The translations under genes and the position numbers were made by a program. Below the pieces are notes generated by a model. It worked only from the letters and a program-made list of their open reading frames with translations. It ran no database searches and was not told where the DNA came from. A stretch of 64,000 nt of DNA, taken from Nymphaea colorata (lineage: Eukaryota > Streptophyta > Magnoliopsida > Nymphaeales > Nymphaeaceae). Positions 47,648 through 59,707 of this stretch are shown here, one piece after another (the first letter of the stretch is position 1; each line of letters begins with the position of its first letter). Location: contig NC_045140.1 in the NCBI RefSeq assembly GCF_008831285.2, positions 22,214,131-22,278,130 of the forward strand, given 5' to 3'.

Positions 47648-50324
47648 ATGGCCCAGAAATTTGATTTCTCAGATTGGTGGTCTAGCGAGACAAGGACGGG
47701 AACTCCTGTTGTGGTGACAATGGAGAACCCCAACTTCTCTGTGCTGGAACTTGATGGGCCGGAGTCCGCGTTCCAGCCAGCGGAGAAGGACCGAGGCAAG
47801 AATGCGAAGCAATTCACCTGGGTGTTGCTTCTCAAGGCCCACAGAGCAGTCGGCTGTGTCGCCTGGATGGCGACGGCGCTCTGGGCTTTGCTTGGGACGG
47901 TTCAGAGGCGTTTGATTTTCAGGCAAGGTGTGGTAATGGAGTCGGAGAAGCCGCACAAGAACAGGCTGTTTAGATTCATAAGGGCTTTCTTGGCAATTTC
48001 CTTGGCATTTCTGGTTTTTGAGATGGTAGCACACTTTAAGGGTTGGCACTTCCACAGGCCCAGTCTGGACATGCTGCATACGTCTGAGATTCAAGGTTTC
48101 TTGCACGCAATTTACTTGTCATGGTTGTCGTTTAGAGCCGACTACATTGCTCCCGCGATTCAGGCACTGTCAAACTTCTGTGTTGTTCTATTCCTCATTC
48201 AGTCTGCTGATCGGATGATTCTGTGTGTTGGTTGTTTCTGGATCAAGTATAAGAAGATTAAACCTCAAATTAAAGGTGATCCTTTCAAATCAGAAGACGC
48301 AGAGCTGCCTGGATACGAGTACCCCATGGTTCTTGTTCAGATTCCTATGTGCAACGAGAGGGAGGTAAGAAATTGGATACACCTTTTTTGAATTCTGCCT
48401 GTCTCGTACACTTCCTCTGATATAATTGTTGTTTGCTTATACACTTTCAAGGATACCAAAACATATCTGTTTTATTTTATAACAGCAAGTGGGTTTCAAC
48501 GAATGCTAGATCTGATATTCACCTATAAAATTGCTGCTTGATCAAGATTTGCATGACAAGAAGTGTTAGTTTGAAGGTCTCATGCGAAATGTCCTCGACA
48601 CAGTTAGATGGTAGTGTATTGAAAAGTGCAGTTTTTTTCTTATTTGTTCTGATAGTGGAGCTGTTAATGACGGCAGGTCTACGAGCAATCAATCTCTGCT
48701 GTCTGCCACGTAGACTGGCCTAAGGACCGGTTGTTGATTCAAGTTCTGGATGATTCGGACGATGAGAGCATCCAGTGTTTGATCAGAGCTGAGGTTTCAA
48801 AATGGAGCCAGCGGGGTGTGAACATTATCTACCGCCACCGCCTAGTGAGGACTGGCTACAAGGCTGGTAATCTCAAGTCGGCGATGAGTTGCGACTATGT
48901 TAAGTCCTATGAATTTGTTGCCATCTTTGATGCTGATTTCCAACCGAACCCTGATTTCCTAAAACAGACAATACCACATTTTAAGGTTGGGTTTTTGGTC
49001 AGAACTAAACCTTCTCACTTGTTTACTTGTGAATTCATGAACTTTATTCTGATTGTCGTTCGCATGGCGTTGCAGGACAATCCTGAGCTGGGGTTGGTTC
49101 AGGCTAGATGGGCGTTTGTAAATAAGGATGAGAACTTGCTGACACGCCTCCAGAATATAAATCTTTGTTTTCACTTTGAGGTGGAGCAGCAGGTCAATGG
49201 AGTTTTTCTTAACTTCTTCGGATTCAATGGGACTGCTGGTGTTTGGAGGATTAAAGCACTTGAAGAATCGGGTGGCTGGCTTGAAAGAACTACAGTGGAG
49301 GACATGGATATTGCTGTTCGAGCACATCTTCATGGATGGAAATTCATCTTTCTTAACGATGTCAAAGTACCTAGCCTACCCTACTCGTAACTGAGTCTCA
49401 TCTAGGACGCTATATTAGCTGATTCTCAAACTTGGATTGCACTTTTTGTCAGGTCCTCTGCGAAGTCCCAGAATCTTACGAGGCTTATCGTAAACAGCAA
49501 CATAGGTGGCATTCAGGTCCAATGCTGCTCTTTCGATTGTGCCTTCCAGCCATCATAACTTCCAAGGTTCCGTCCCTCTGTTATTTCTCATGTTTGTTTC
49601 ATTTGATACTTGATCTTATCTAGAAGTGTCTTGTTTGATGATTTGGATGGTTTTCCTCTGACAGCCCACTCTTTCAATTTGGATGCAGATATCGATTTGG
49701 AAGAAGTTCAATTTAATTTTTCTGTTTTTCCTCTTGAGAAAGCTCATCCTTCCATTTTATTCTTTCACATTGTTTTGCATTATTCTTCCTTTAACCATGT
49801 TTGTACCAGAGGCCGAATTACCACTCTGGGTGATCTGTTACATCCCTGTCTTTATGTCGTTCCTCAACATTCTTCCTGCTCTCCGTTCCTTCCCCTTCAT
49901 TGTTCCCTATCTTCTCTTTGAGAATACCATGTCTGTGACCAAGTTCAATGCAATGGTGTCTGGGCTTTTCCAGCTCGGGAGCTCTTATGAATGGGTAGTT
50001 ACCAAAAAGGCTGGCAGATCATCAGAGCCTGACCTACTTGCAGCAGCTGAGAGAGAATCAAAGAGCTTGAACCAGCCACTTACACGTGGAGCTTCTGAAA
50101 GTGAACTTCTGGAACTGAACAAGCTGAAGGAACACAAGAAAACTCCTACTAAGAGAAAGCTCAATAAGATATATAAGAAGGAGCTAACTCTAGCATTTCT
50201 CCTCCTCACTGCATCTGGTCGAAGTTTGCTGTCGGCTCAGGGAATCCATTTTTATTTTCTGCTCTTTCAAGGGGTGTCTTTCCTTCTTGTAGGCCTTGAC
50301 CTAATTGGCGAGCAGGTGAGCTGA
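47648..50324 (+). CDS. CSLC: Cellulose synthase-like C (CSLC) xyloglucan glucan synthase, complete
   Basis: Exons 47648-48364, 48677-48985, 49076-49366, 49453-49566 and 49689-50324 join in phase to 2067 nt (688 aa), the usual CSLC size and five-exon structure. A processive GT2 glycosyltransferase of the Golgi that polymerises the beta-1,4-glucan backbone of xyloglucan from UDP-glucose. All catalytic signatures are present: DDSDD near residue 264, DAD near 324, VED near 418 and QQHRW near 454. Membrane spans occur near residues 60-80 and 110-130, around 180-210, and several after the catalytic domain. The C-terminal region has a charged loop ([16 protein letters not shown]) followed by the family ending [12 protein letters not shown]. 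The N-terminus ([17 protein letters not shown](T)MENPN) resembles the CSLC12/CSLC5 group more than CSLC4, but paralogue assignment needs a tree. The start is the only ATG consistent with family N-termini. Confidence 0.96.
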
Positions 50325-50478
50325 TGCAGGAATCTCCACTTCAACTGGTTTCAGTTATTGAAAGCAGCATTGGAGCTTGAGGGAGCTTCATGTTGCATAA
50401 AATTTTATGGATGGCTTGTCCATTCAGGGCTTTGGTCCTTTGCATTTACTAAGAAGGGTGAGAAAGTTCCTATCAAAG

Positions 50479-50484
50479 AATAAA
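50479..50484 (+). terminator. Candidate poly(A) signal for CSLC
   Basis: AATAAA about 155 nt after the CSLC stop codon, a normal plant 3' UTR distance. Confidence 0.4.
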
Positions 50485-52254
50485 ACTTTCTTGATGTAGC
50501 CAAGAAAAATGGTATTGCAGGTGCCCATGTAAGAATCAATCAGTCGCTTTTCCTTTTACTTCTTTGGACTGCCAAAGCCTTTCCTTCTTTAGCGTTACTC
50601 TGTTACATATAGCCATTCATCTCTCGATTGGTATAGAATGGGGTCAGTATTAACTCTTCGTCGGGTGTTCTTATGTTCAGACTCATCTCCTCTGTTTGAC
50701 CTGGGGAAAAAAAGTTCCCAGATGGAAAAATAAAGGAGAATATGATCTTGGAAGAATTTTAAATTTGTTGCAGTTGGGTCTGGTTCTCCAATGCAAAAGT
50801 ACCAAGATGTAAACAGTCATCTGTAAATTTCATTTAATTGAGTTGATGTAAGATTATTTATCAGATGTTTGTGGGGCATTACTATAGTTTCCCCTTCATT
50901 TCCTTCCTATGCGTGGTAACAGATTTGTCGGCAGGCTGACAGAGAGAGGTTAGAGGAGGGCCAGAAGTGGAGGTGTTTGGTACACCCAACACCCTCCTAT
51001 TATGGTTAAATGACAGAGCCATGTGGAGATTTGGCTTTGGAACATGCGGGTCCCTCTTGTTTCCTGTGAGAAGTTTCTTGTTTCCTTCTCTCCAAAATGA
51101 CGTGCAATGTTCACCACAAAGCATCCTATGCTTATACCATTATTAAATTGTTTGGCAATCTTTTCCTGATTTTGATTTCAAGAATCTACCCATCTGCACT
51201 CCTAGATTTCACTTGCATTGATGTCTTCAAGGGCACTGTAACTATATCCAGCTTTTTTTGTACTGATTTTGGGAATGGTGCGCTAGGTCAGGTGGATCCA
51301 TTTCTAAATTTGGTGGATTTGAGGGTCAACTGTACATGGCTGTGTCTGGAGCTCTCGTTTTCCTGTACAGCTTGGATGGTTTTGTCGCCTTTGTTCCAGA
51401 CTGGTTGGTGGAGCCAATTTTCGACACATTACTTCTGCGTTCAGTGCCCTTAAATTCCTGGCTATGATATGAAATCTGAACCACTAACCCAAGGCTGCCT
51501 TGGGGTGGGCACACAGAGGCGTGTGCACATGTAAGCTAAACACCCCAACCAAAAGCTGGTATTTGCAGATACACACGGGTGCATGCATGCGCATGCATCT
51601 GCTCCTCAAGTACTTTTTTGTTTGAATTGCTAATAATGCCTATATGTAGCTTTCGAGACAGTGAAACTTGGTTTTCTAATTATTGTTTTTAAACTTTTCT
51701 GGTGCTATGGTTAATCCCTTGCTTTTTCTTTGAGAATGCCTACATTAGTAGTACGCAATAAAGAAAGGGTAGATGAATGGGAGAAAACATGAAAAGGAAG
51801 GTTCAAGGATAGAGGGATCTGAATCAAATAAAACGTGGAAAATGAAGGTAAAGAGAATTGGAATCTTCCTTGCAGTAAAAAGTTGATACGCCATAAATGG
51901 TTTGTTTCTCACTCGCATCTGTTCGTCGCTTGATGAGGTGCCAACTTCTTTTTCTTTTGTTCTCTTCACCGGATTTAGTTTTCTTATGTAGGAAATGCCA
52001 TGCTAAAGATGAGTTTTCCTTTTTCATAAGTGGGTTAGATTTGATTACACCAAACTGGCTGGTTTGGGACTTCTTGAGTCTTGAAGAAGGCGCTAAGCCC
52101 AACACCTACATCGAACCTTATTACCATCTTCTGAGTCTAAAGCGTGCCCAAGAACACTTAAGAAGTTCCCTCGTTGGAAAAGAAAAAAAGAGTGAACAAA
52201 AAGACCCCATAGGGATGTCATTGAATAAGACTTGAATCAGATGTACTCTCCTAT

Positions 52255-52585
52255 CTGCTTTTTTTTGTTGTTCACATAATTGAATTCAGATTCATATTCG
52301 AACACAAATGAAAACAGTTATATTTGGATCTGAATATACGAAATTCAATTTTACAATCTGAATTTGATCTAAATCCAAATCTGAAATCCTACATACTTTC
52401 AAAATGTAAAGGTATTGGATATAGGATTTTTTTTAAACTAAATCTGATCCGAATGTAAATCTAAATCCAAATCCAGTCAGATGTCATTTCTTAAATCCAA
52501 ATGATATCTTAATCAAACATTAAATTTTTTTTACATATCAGATTTCTTTGGAATGATTCGGTCGAATCCAAATCAGACATCCATA
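52255..52585. repeat. AT-rich dispersed repeat, copy B
   Basis: Contains many AAATCCAAAT and ATCTGA(A/T) variants and shares ordered segments with copy A at about 9425-9765 in the same orientation: AAATCTGATCCGAAT near 52440, AGATGTCATTTCTTAAATCC near 52480 and CATATCAGATTTCTTTGG near 52535. Boundaries are approximate. Confidence 0.55.
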
Positions 52586-53613
52586 GACAAGACTCCCTGC
52601 TCTGTGCTTCAAAGTCTGGACTAACTAATATTTAGTGCAGACTGAACAAATTGACACCTAGTTAGGACCTGGAACAGCAGAGCCAACGATCCCAAATGAA
52701 AATAACAAGAAATAACAACGAATGGAGATGATTTTGTGCATCCCACTAGGCCTGGCAAACAGGAGCAGCTGCTTGTTTCACTCGGGTCGGCTGGTGAAAC
52801 GCTTGTTCTCAGCCGACTGATGTAAAAAATGAGAGGCTGCATTATATTCATAAATGAAGAAACCAAGTATTGTGGAGTAATGGTCGTCTCTCCCACGCAC
52901 GTGAACTGACACGGGCAGATCATCCTGTCACAAAGCCAAAAGCAAGCTGGATTCCGTCAACTTGGTTCGTCTTCTAACCTGAAATAGAGAAAACAAAGTT
53001 CAAATCTATGCCAATACTAGCGCAGTTTGGTCTGCTGGCCGGTTTAAAGAAGATTGTTTTTCATAGTTTGGAAGTAGAACACGAACGGTTGAACGATGAA
53101 AGCTGGGCCCTTGAACAGCTTGGACGTTGTTTGATATTCAATCTGGTGATCCACGCTTGAATTTTAATTAGGACAGGATTTCTAAATAGATCTGAAAGAT
53201 TTCCCACATAAAAGTTTGTACTTGGTTTTGCATTTTATACATCTGAATATGAGGGAACGGCCGCATCCAATCTCTTTGCATCGTCGTTAGCATGTTGGTT
53301 TTGCTCAGATCAATTTATTTTGGACACCAAATGTGTCTCCGCCATACAAAACTCAATCAAACACCATAAAAAAAATTCTTAATATGTTCAAGTTTGACTG
53401 CTTGAGGATTTGTTTTGGGCGAAAAGCAAAAAGTTCTTGATTTTCGTTAAAACATTTCCAGGTTGGATAAACAAAAGCAAGTGTTAGGAGTGGAGAAGAA
53501 ATCCAAGATCCTTTGAACTCGTCTTCACAAACAAGTTATCTAAACAATCAAACTTGCCCTGAAAATTGTTTGTGGAAGATATTGGCCGTATCGGGCATTT
53601 TATCGGCTAAGTG

Positions 53614-53620
53614 TATATAT
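53614..53620 (+). promoter_or_regulatory. Possible TATA box of SCY2
   Basis: TATATAT lies about 140 nt before the SCY2 start codon, consistent with a leader near 110 nt. TATCGG-type motifs surround it (53590-53622). The call rests on position and composition alone. Confidence 0.35.
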
Positions 53621-53758
53621 CGGTCGATACGAGTGTACGAGACGATATCCACAAGATTGCTCCCGAGTCAGATTTATCTTCTCATGCATTTCCGTACTTC
53701 CTTTTCTTGTATTTTACGGACGGACGGATTTCATCGTTGAGAGAGAGGAGAGAGGATA

Positions 53759-56700
53759 ATGTCGTTAACACTGGGAGTGAAGGGGTACCCGCCCTTCAGG
53801 CTCTCCCCTTTCCCAAAACCCACAACTCATTCTACGCGAGCGACCTTGTCGCTGAGAAGATTCACCACCAACTTCAGCTCTATCTTTTCCTTCCCAAGGT
53901 ACCCAGTAATTTTGTTTTCTTCCTTCATTGTTCGCTTTCTTGGTTTCTTTCTGGTTGCGTTCTTCTTCTTCTTCTTCTTCTTTTTTCCCCCCACATATGC
54001 ATTGATACGTGTTAGTTGGACTAGGTTCTGGATTAGTAAGTTCATGGGCTGTTGCATTTTCTCTTGAAACGGAAGTTCGATCTTAGAAATAAAGCATAGA
54101 TGCCTAAAGGAGAATTTGCGACAATTGTGTAAGATATTTAGTCTAGTTGGTGCTTGATATCTGTTCGTATCGAAATGCTTAATTGGTCGATATGTTCGTA
54201 GTTCAGGTATGCTTTGTCGATGGTGTCAATAGAAGTTTAAATGGACTTCTATCAGGTGATGGTGTCATAGAAGCGCTGAACTTCTTCTGCCGTTTCGTCC
54301 TTATATTTACGACTTATGTCTTATAATTTTAGGTTTTCATTCGTTAGTATATAAATACTTGTGCAACTGATTTCTCATCTTCGACTACATGTGTAATTTT
54401 GAAATCAACTTGGTTCTAATTTTCTGTCCCTGTTTTGGAGAATCCAATTTTAGTTTTATTGCCTCCTATAATGGACGGATGTTTCCTGGCAGGCGCTCGG
54501 AACAAGCGGATGCCTTAGGCTTTGATCCTTTGGGTCTGTATCCAGATTTACCTGCTGAAGGCAATACGTCATGGATTGGCTTCCTAGATGAGTATGTAAA
54601 CAGGCTAGAAGGCACTTCACGTGCAAAGCAGGAAAAGTCTTCCGCAACTAAGGGAGTAGCAGGTTTGATTTTAGATGTGGCAGTTGCATTCTTCTGCAGC
54701 TTCTTGCAGTTTGGCTCTTTACATAAAATTACTTCAGTTGATTGACCAGGGTAAAGGTTAGAAATGCATTGGTAACTTTTTTTTTTCCTTCATAACGAAT
54801 CTTAGATTGTGTTACATATAATTTTAGTTCAGGTCCTCATCACACGCAGACGCACATACAAACATTGCAACTGAGAGAAAGTTTATGAAATACTCCCCCG
54901 CTTAAAAAATTTTCCTGGCTCCAGCATTGCAAGTGGCACTTGTGACTTGTCATTCTTGACATTACTTATCTTGCATTAGCGATCACTAATTACATTATAT
55001 ATTTTGATGAATAATAATTTCCATGGTGTGAACTGTGGCTTTTTATGAAGGATATGTGGTGAGGTGATAAAACTTAGTTTCTTTGTGTTGATTCATTCAA
55101 TTTTCTTCTTTTTTGTAATCTGCAGCTGCTATTGAGGACAGTTCGATTGACTTTGGTGACTTCTTCAAGGGCCCACTTCCTGGAAAGTTTTTGAAGCTTT
55201 TAGGATATTTGGCCCTTTCCAGAGTTGGAGTATATATACCATTAGGTGGAGTAAACAGAGATGCTTTTCTTGGCAATCTGGATCAGAATAGTCTTTTGAG
55301 CACGTTGGATTCATTTTCTGGGGGTGGAATTGGTCGATTGGGTGTTTGTTCACTTGGAATTGTTCCATTTATTAATGCCCAGATTGTATTTCAGCTACTT
55401 GCCCAACTTTTTCCTAAGCTTCAAGAACTCCAGAAGAGAGAGGGTGAAGCAGGCAGAAAGAAAATTCTTCAGTATACACGCTATGCATCAGTGGGATTTG
55501 CAATAGTACAGGTTAGAAATAATTAAATCACAAGGCATTTATGTGCTACATAACTATTTGTGATGTGTTCATTCATCCATAAAGCGCTTTGCTTGCTTCT
55601 GGGACCATATAAAATTCTGTACACATGCTCAAGTACTTATGTACATTTCCCACATTCATGTATGCACTATGCATCTGTCATATTTGCAAGAGCACAGGTA
55701 AGAAGCAATTAGATCAGTTGTTTGACTACAGGAGACTATTCTTATTAAGCTGAAAAACTTGTGCTTGTCTGCACTTGCTTGGATTCATGTCCTTTGGTGG
55801 CAAAGTTGGGAATCTTTACATGTTTTTCTTGCCTTTCTCAAAGAAAATAAAAACTTGTTTTTTTCTATTGTTTCTCCATGGATATTCAACTTATGAACTC
55901 CAGAGAGGTAGTATCATCGGTAAGCGAAATAACTAGATTGTAGGTTGGAGTTTCTGGTGCTTGTGGTTGGAAAAAAATGCCTGAACTAGTTCCTTTGGCC
56001 TCTGATGGCTGTCGGAGGCTAGCAGTGACCAAGAGATCTGTAAATCCTGTTCTAATGGACAACAGATGATATCCAGCAGACTTTATTGCTCCATACTGAA
56101 ATGGCTCATCTTGTTTCTTATCTTTGTTACCTAATTTTGTCATGTTTTCTCAATCTTATAGCCTTTGTCTGTTTATGAAGAGAATCATACTTCTGAACAC
56201 TCAAGATATGCCCAATCATAAGTCCGTTTCTTTTTTATTTGATGGTGAACTTTTAGTTCTAAACAGTTGGCTGAAAAATGCTTATGCTCAGTAAAATTTT
56301 TGCGTGACAATACATCATCACTTCTAATGATGAGGAAAATTTTAGTGTGAAAATATGAGATCACTTCTCTTATAACTGAAAATTTTTAGTGGTCTATTGC
56401 TTGCATAGAGGATATTGGTTCCTAAGTATTTTAGTTTTGTTTGACATGCAGGCTATCGGGCAGGTCCTGTATCTACGCCCATATGTTAATGATTTCAGTG
56501 CTGAGTGGGCATTATCATCTGTAATGTTATTGACACTGGGAGCAGTAGTTACAACTTACATTGGAGAAAGGATTTCAGACCTGAAACTGGGAAACGGGAC
56601 ATCACTTTTGATCTTCACAAATATTATCTCATACTTGCCAGCTTCCTTTGGAAGGACCGTCGCGCAGGCCCTTCGGGATGGAAATTATGTTGGGCTTACT

Positions 56701-59700
56701 GCTCTGATTATCTCATTTTTCCTCTTGGTTCTCGGTATTGTTTATGTCCAGGTAACTTGGTATTCCTTGTACAAGTAAGCTAGTTGGATTACAAACACCA
56801 TCCTAAAAGTGGCTCCAACTAATGGTTCGCAGGAAGCTGAAAGGAAAATACCTTTAAACTATGCATCTAGGTATAGTATCAGAAGCGGAGGTCTTCAAAA
56901 GTCTGCTTATCTTCCTTTTAAGGTTTGTATTAGAATTTTCTTTTCTCCTCTTTTGTACAATATTTACTGTCATTTAAACTCCATTATCAAAAGAAATTAT
57001 TAGAAAGAAAATGTGTGCACTCTGATGGTGTTAGATACTTGATATTTGCTTATTCTTTCTGGTGCTTGACCCACGTTCTTTTGTTGATTGGACCATTTCA
57101 TTTCTCAATCTATTTTGCTATAAGATTTTGGTAGTCCTTTCTTTACTTGATTTATAATGGTAATGACTTGATGTTCCTTGAGTAGGATTCATTCTTGAAA
57201 TCGTTTATTGCTGCAACTTTGCGTTCTAACAATTAGCAGCTAGATAATGGCAAACTTCTTGAATAACTTAATGGTGTAGTTATAGAACAATCCTGTGGCT
57301 CGGGTTACCTCGTTGTGCCTAATGAATTACTATATTGTTGATAAATAAATGTGAACATGTCCACCATATCCACCATACTCTCTTTTGTCATTACTACAGT
57401 TCTTTGCATGAACACACTGTGTAATAATCTCTGATAGATCTGATGCAGGTGAACAGTTCAGGAGTTATGCCTATCATTTTCTCGACCTCATCTTTGGCTT
57501 TGCCTGGTACCTTAGCACGCTTTACTGGGATAGCTGCACTGAGAAAAGCTGCAGTTGCTTTCAATCCAGAAGGTAAACTTATGCATTCCCTTTTTCAGGT
57601 TATTTTATTTATGTTCTGCATTTTTCTCCCTATCCTAACTGGTGTGTGCTAAGAAGCAGTTTGTACGCACACGTGTGAGAATTTACATATTATGTATGTA
57701 TACAATAACCATTAACTGAGAACTTAACGAGAACGTCGAGAAGCTTCTAATGGAAAGACATCAGAAGCCAATAGGATAGAAAATATCCGGGAAAGCTACA
57801 TTTTGGTTTTTTATAGCATTGCCACAATAAAGGTATTGGCTGGCTGGGCAACTATCTTGGTGATTCAGGTTTCGTTATAAATTTCAGGAAGGTCTCAGAA
57901 ATTAAGTCGTCAGAAAGATAACTTAAATCAATAACAAAGGAAATATTTGGCATAGCAAAATCCTTGTATAAAAGTAAGACAAAGTTGTAAAAAGCATTAT
58001 AAGTATAAAAAATTGTAAAAAAATGCCTAATCAAATATAAAAAAAAATATATCAGCAAACGTTATCACTATTATGATGAAAGGTCCTAATGCTTGATATT
58101 GAAGAGTCTCCACATTTTTTGGCTTTTAAATGTCTTATTTTTAAACTTATAGCTTTCACTAGTACAATATCTTCAAAATGTTGCTGAGATCTGTGAGTCT
58201 GACTATGTTTTCAAGGAAAGGCAAAAGTGCATCACAAGCATGAAAAGTAGCATTAACATGTAAAGCATTGTTCCTCCGGAAGTTGCATTTTGTTTGTCCA
58301 TTTTTTTAACTCTTTGTACGATTTCATAATGCTCAATGGAAAATAATGGCATGATTGCACTTGAAGGAACAGTCTACAAATCTATGCATCTCAAGATCAT
58401 GATGGTCTTTTATATTAATTATTGCTTAATTTCTGTAAATGTGTTTTCGAATGGATAACAACTTGGTCCCTTGTTATTGGTTTTGGAAACTGATGAAGTG
58501 TTGCTATTTTATTAGATTTTAATTTCTTCTGTTTGTAACAAACATTTTCCCTATCATATTGTTCTGCAGGTGCTCTGTATCTTCCGACAAATATCCTACT
58601 GATTGCATTCTTCAATTACTACTACACATTTCTTCAATTGGATCCAGATGATGTGAGTGAGCAATTGAAGCGTCAAGGTGCATCTATACCACTTGTGAGG
58701 CCTGGAAAAAGCACGGCTACATTTATTAGGACTGTAAGTCATTCTTTTTCATTTTTACATCAATCTTTTCTGATTTTTATTATTGGGAAAAAAGGATTTT
58801 TGTGTTTTATGGAGGTTACCTTAGCTCACCTCATATAATATTGGGAGAGACTTCTGTGGTATTATTTTAACTGGAGAACCTTCCAAGCCTGTTCATTAGG
58901 CCTCATCTCAGGCAAAACCAACGATACTTTCACCTGGTGAATCTAGATTCTGTTTCTCTTTCCTGTTCAAAGGTTATGCATCGAAGTTGGGCTTGCATAT
59001 GCTTGCACAGTATCAAAATTTGCTTCCCTATTCGATTGAACCTCATTTATGATATATTATTTGTTTAATTTCAAAATATGCTGGACAATGGACACATATG
59101 ACCATGCTGTGCATAATAATCATGTTGCATTAACGTGATGTTCAGTCAGTTCTGCGACGATGTTTTAAATGCATTGATATAAAATTGAAAGTGAACCAAC
59201 TCATAGATCTAGTCTTCTCCATTCCCAAAATTTGAATTATTACTGGGCAGTTGATCCGTTATCTCTGCAAAATGTAGGTTCAGCATGCTTCTTAAAATTG
59301 AGCTTATAGATAAGCAGGTTTTACTGTCCCAATTGACAGGTTTACCTCATAAATGAAGCTGGCTACCTCTGAAAACTTTCTGTGTCAAGGAATTATGTTC
59401 AGTGCATGCCTGCACCGTCTGTTTTTGTATCATTTCTTCTAGAACTTGTTCCATTTAGAAAATTTTCCTGGTGGTGCAGGTTCTCAGCAGAATATCTGTT
59501 CTGGGTTCTTCCTTTTTAGCAGTGATGGCTGCTGGCCCTGCCGTGATTGAACAGGTGACACATCTTACAGCCTTCCGTGGGTTCGCTGGGACATCCGTTC
59601 TCATACTTGTGGGGTGTGCAACGGATACAGCCAGGAAAGTTCAGGCAGAGATCATTTCCCAAAAGTACAAGAATATTGAGTTCTATGATATTAACAATAG

Positions 59701-59707
59701 CTTGTGA
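53759..59707 (+). CDS. SCY2: SCY2, plastid SecY2 translocase subunit, complete, 8 exons
   Basis: Exons 53759-53898, 54493-54662, 55126-55511, 56452-56751, 56833-56922, 57449-57572, 58570-58733 and 59480-59707 join in phase to 1602 nt (533 aa). The first ~45 residues are rich in S, T, R and P with no acidic residues, as expected of a plastid transit peptide. The body is a SecY multispan channel: GVYIPLGGVN, GRLGVCSLGIVPFINAQIVF, IGERISDLKLGNGTSLLIF, VNSSGVMPIIFSTS and RPGKSTATFI (the conserved RPG loop) occur in the expected order. The ending KNIEFYDINN distinguishes SCY2 from thylakoid SCY1. In Arabidopsis, SCY2 works with SECA2 and is placed at the plastid inner envelope, where it inserts essential membrane proteins. 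The start is the first ATG of the frame and fits a transit peptide. Intron 3 carries a decayed copy of the exon 3 end. Confidence 0.95.
55664..55712 (+). repeat. Decayed duplicate of the SCY2 exon 3 end and its splice donor
   Basis: Inside intron 3, TATGCATCTGTCATATTTGC and the following AAGAGCACAG|GTAAGAA closely match the exon 3 end at 55482-55511 and its donor CAG|GTTAGAA. TATGCATC and the GT dinucleotide are both offset by exactly 186 bp, and similarity continues about 15 nt past the donor. The copy has no matching open frame. Confidence 0.65.

Larger units (their letters stand above)
50325..53758. other. Intergenic between CSLC and SCY2
   Basis: The left part is CSLC 3' UTR. The middle holds no supportable gene. 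An AT-rich dispersed repeat copy lies at about 52255-52585. The right end holds the SCY2 promoter region. Confidence 0.5.
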
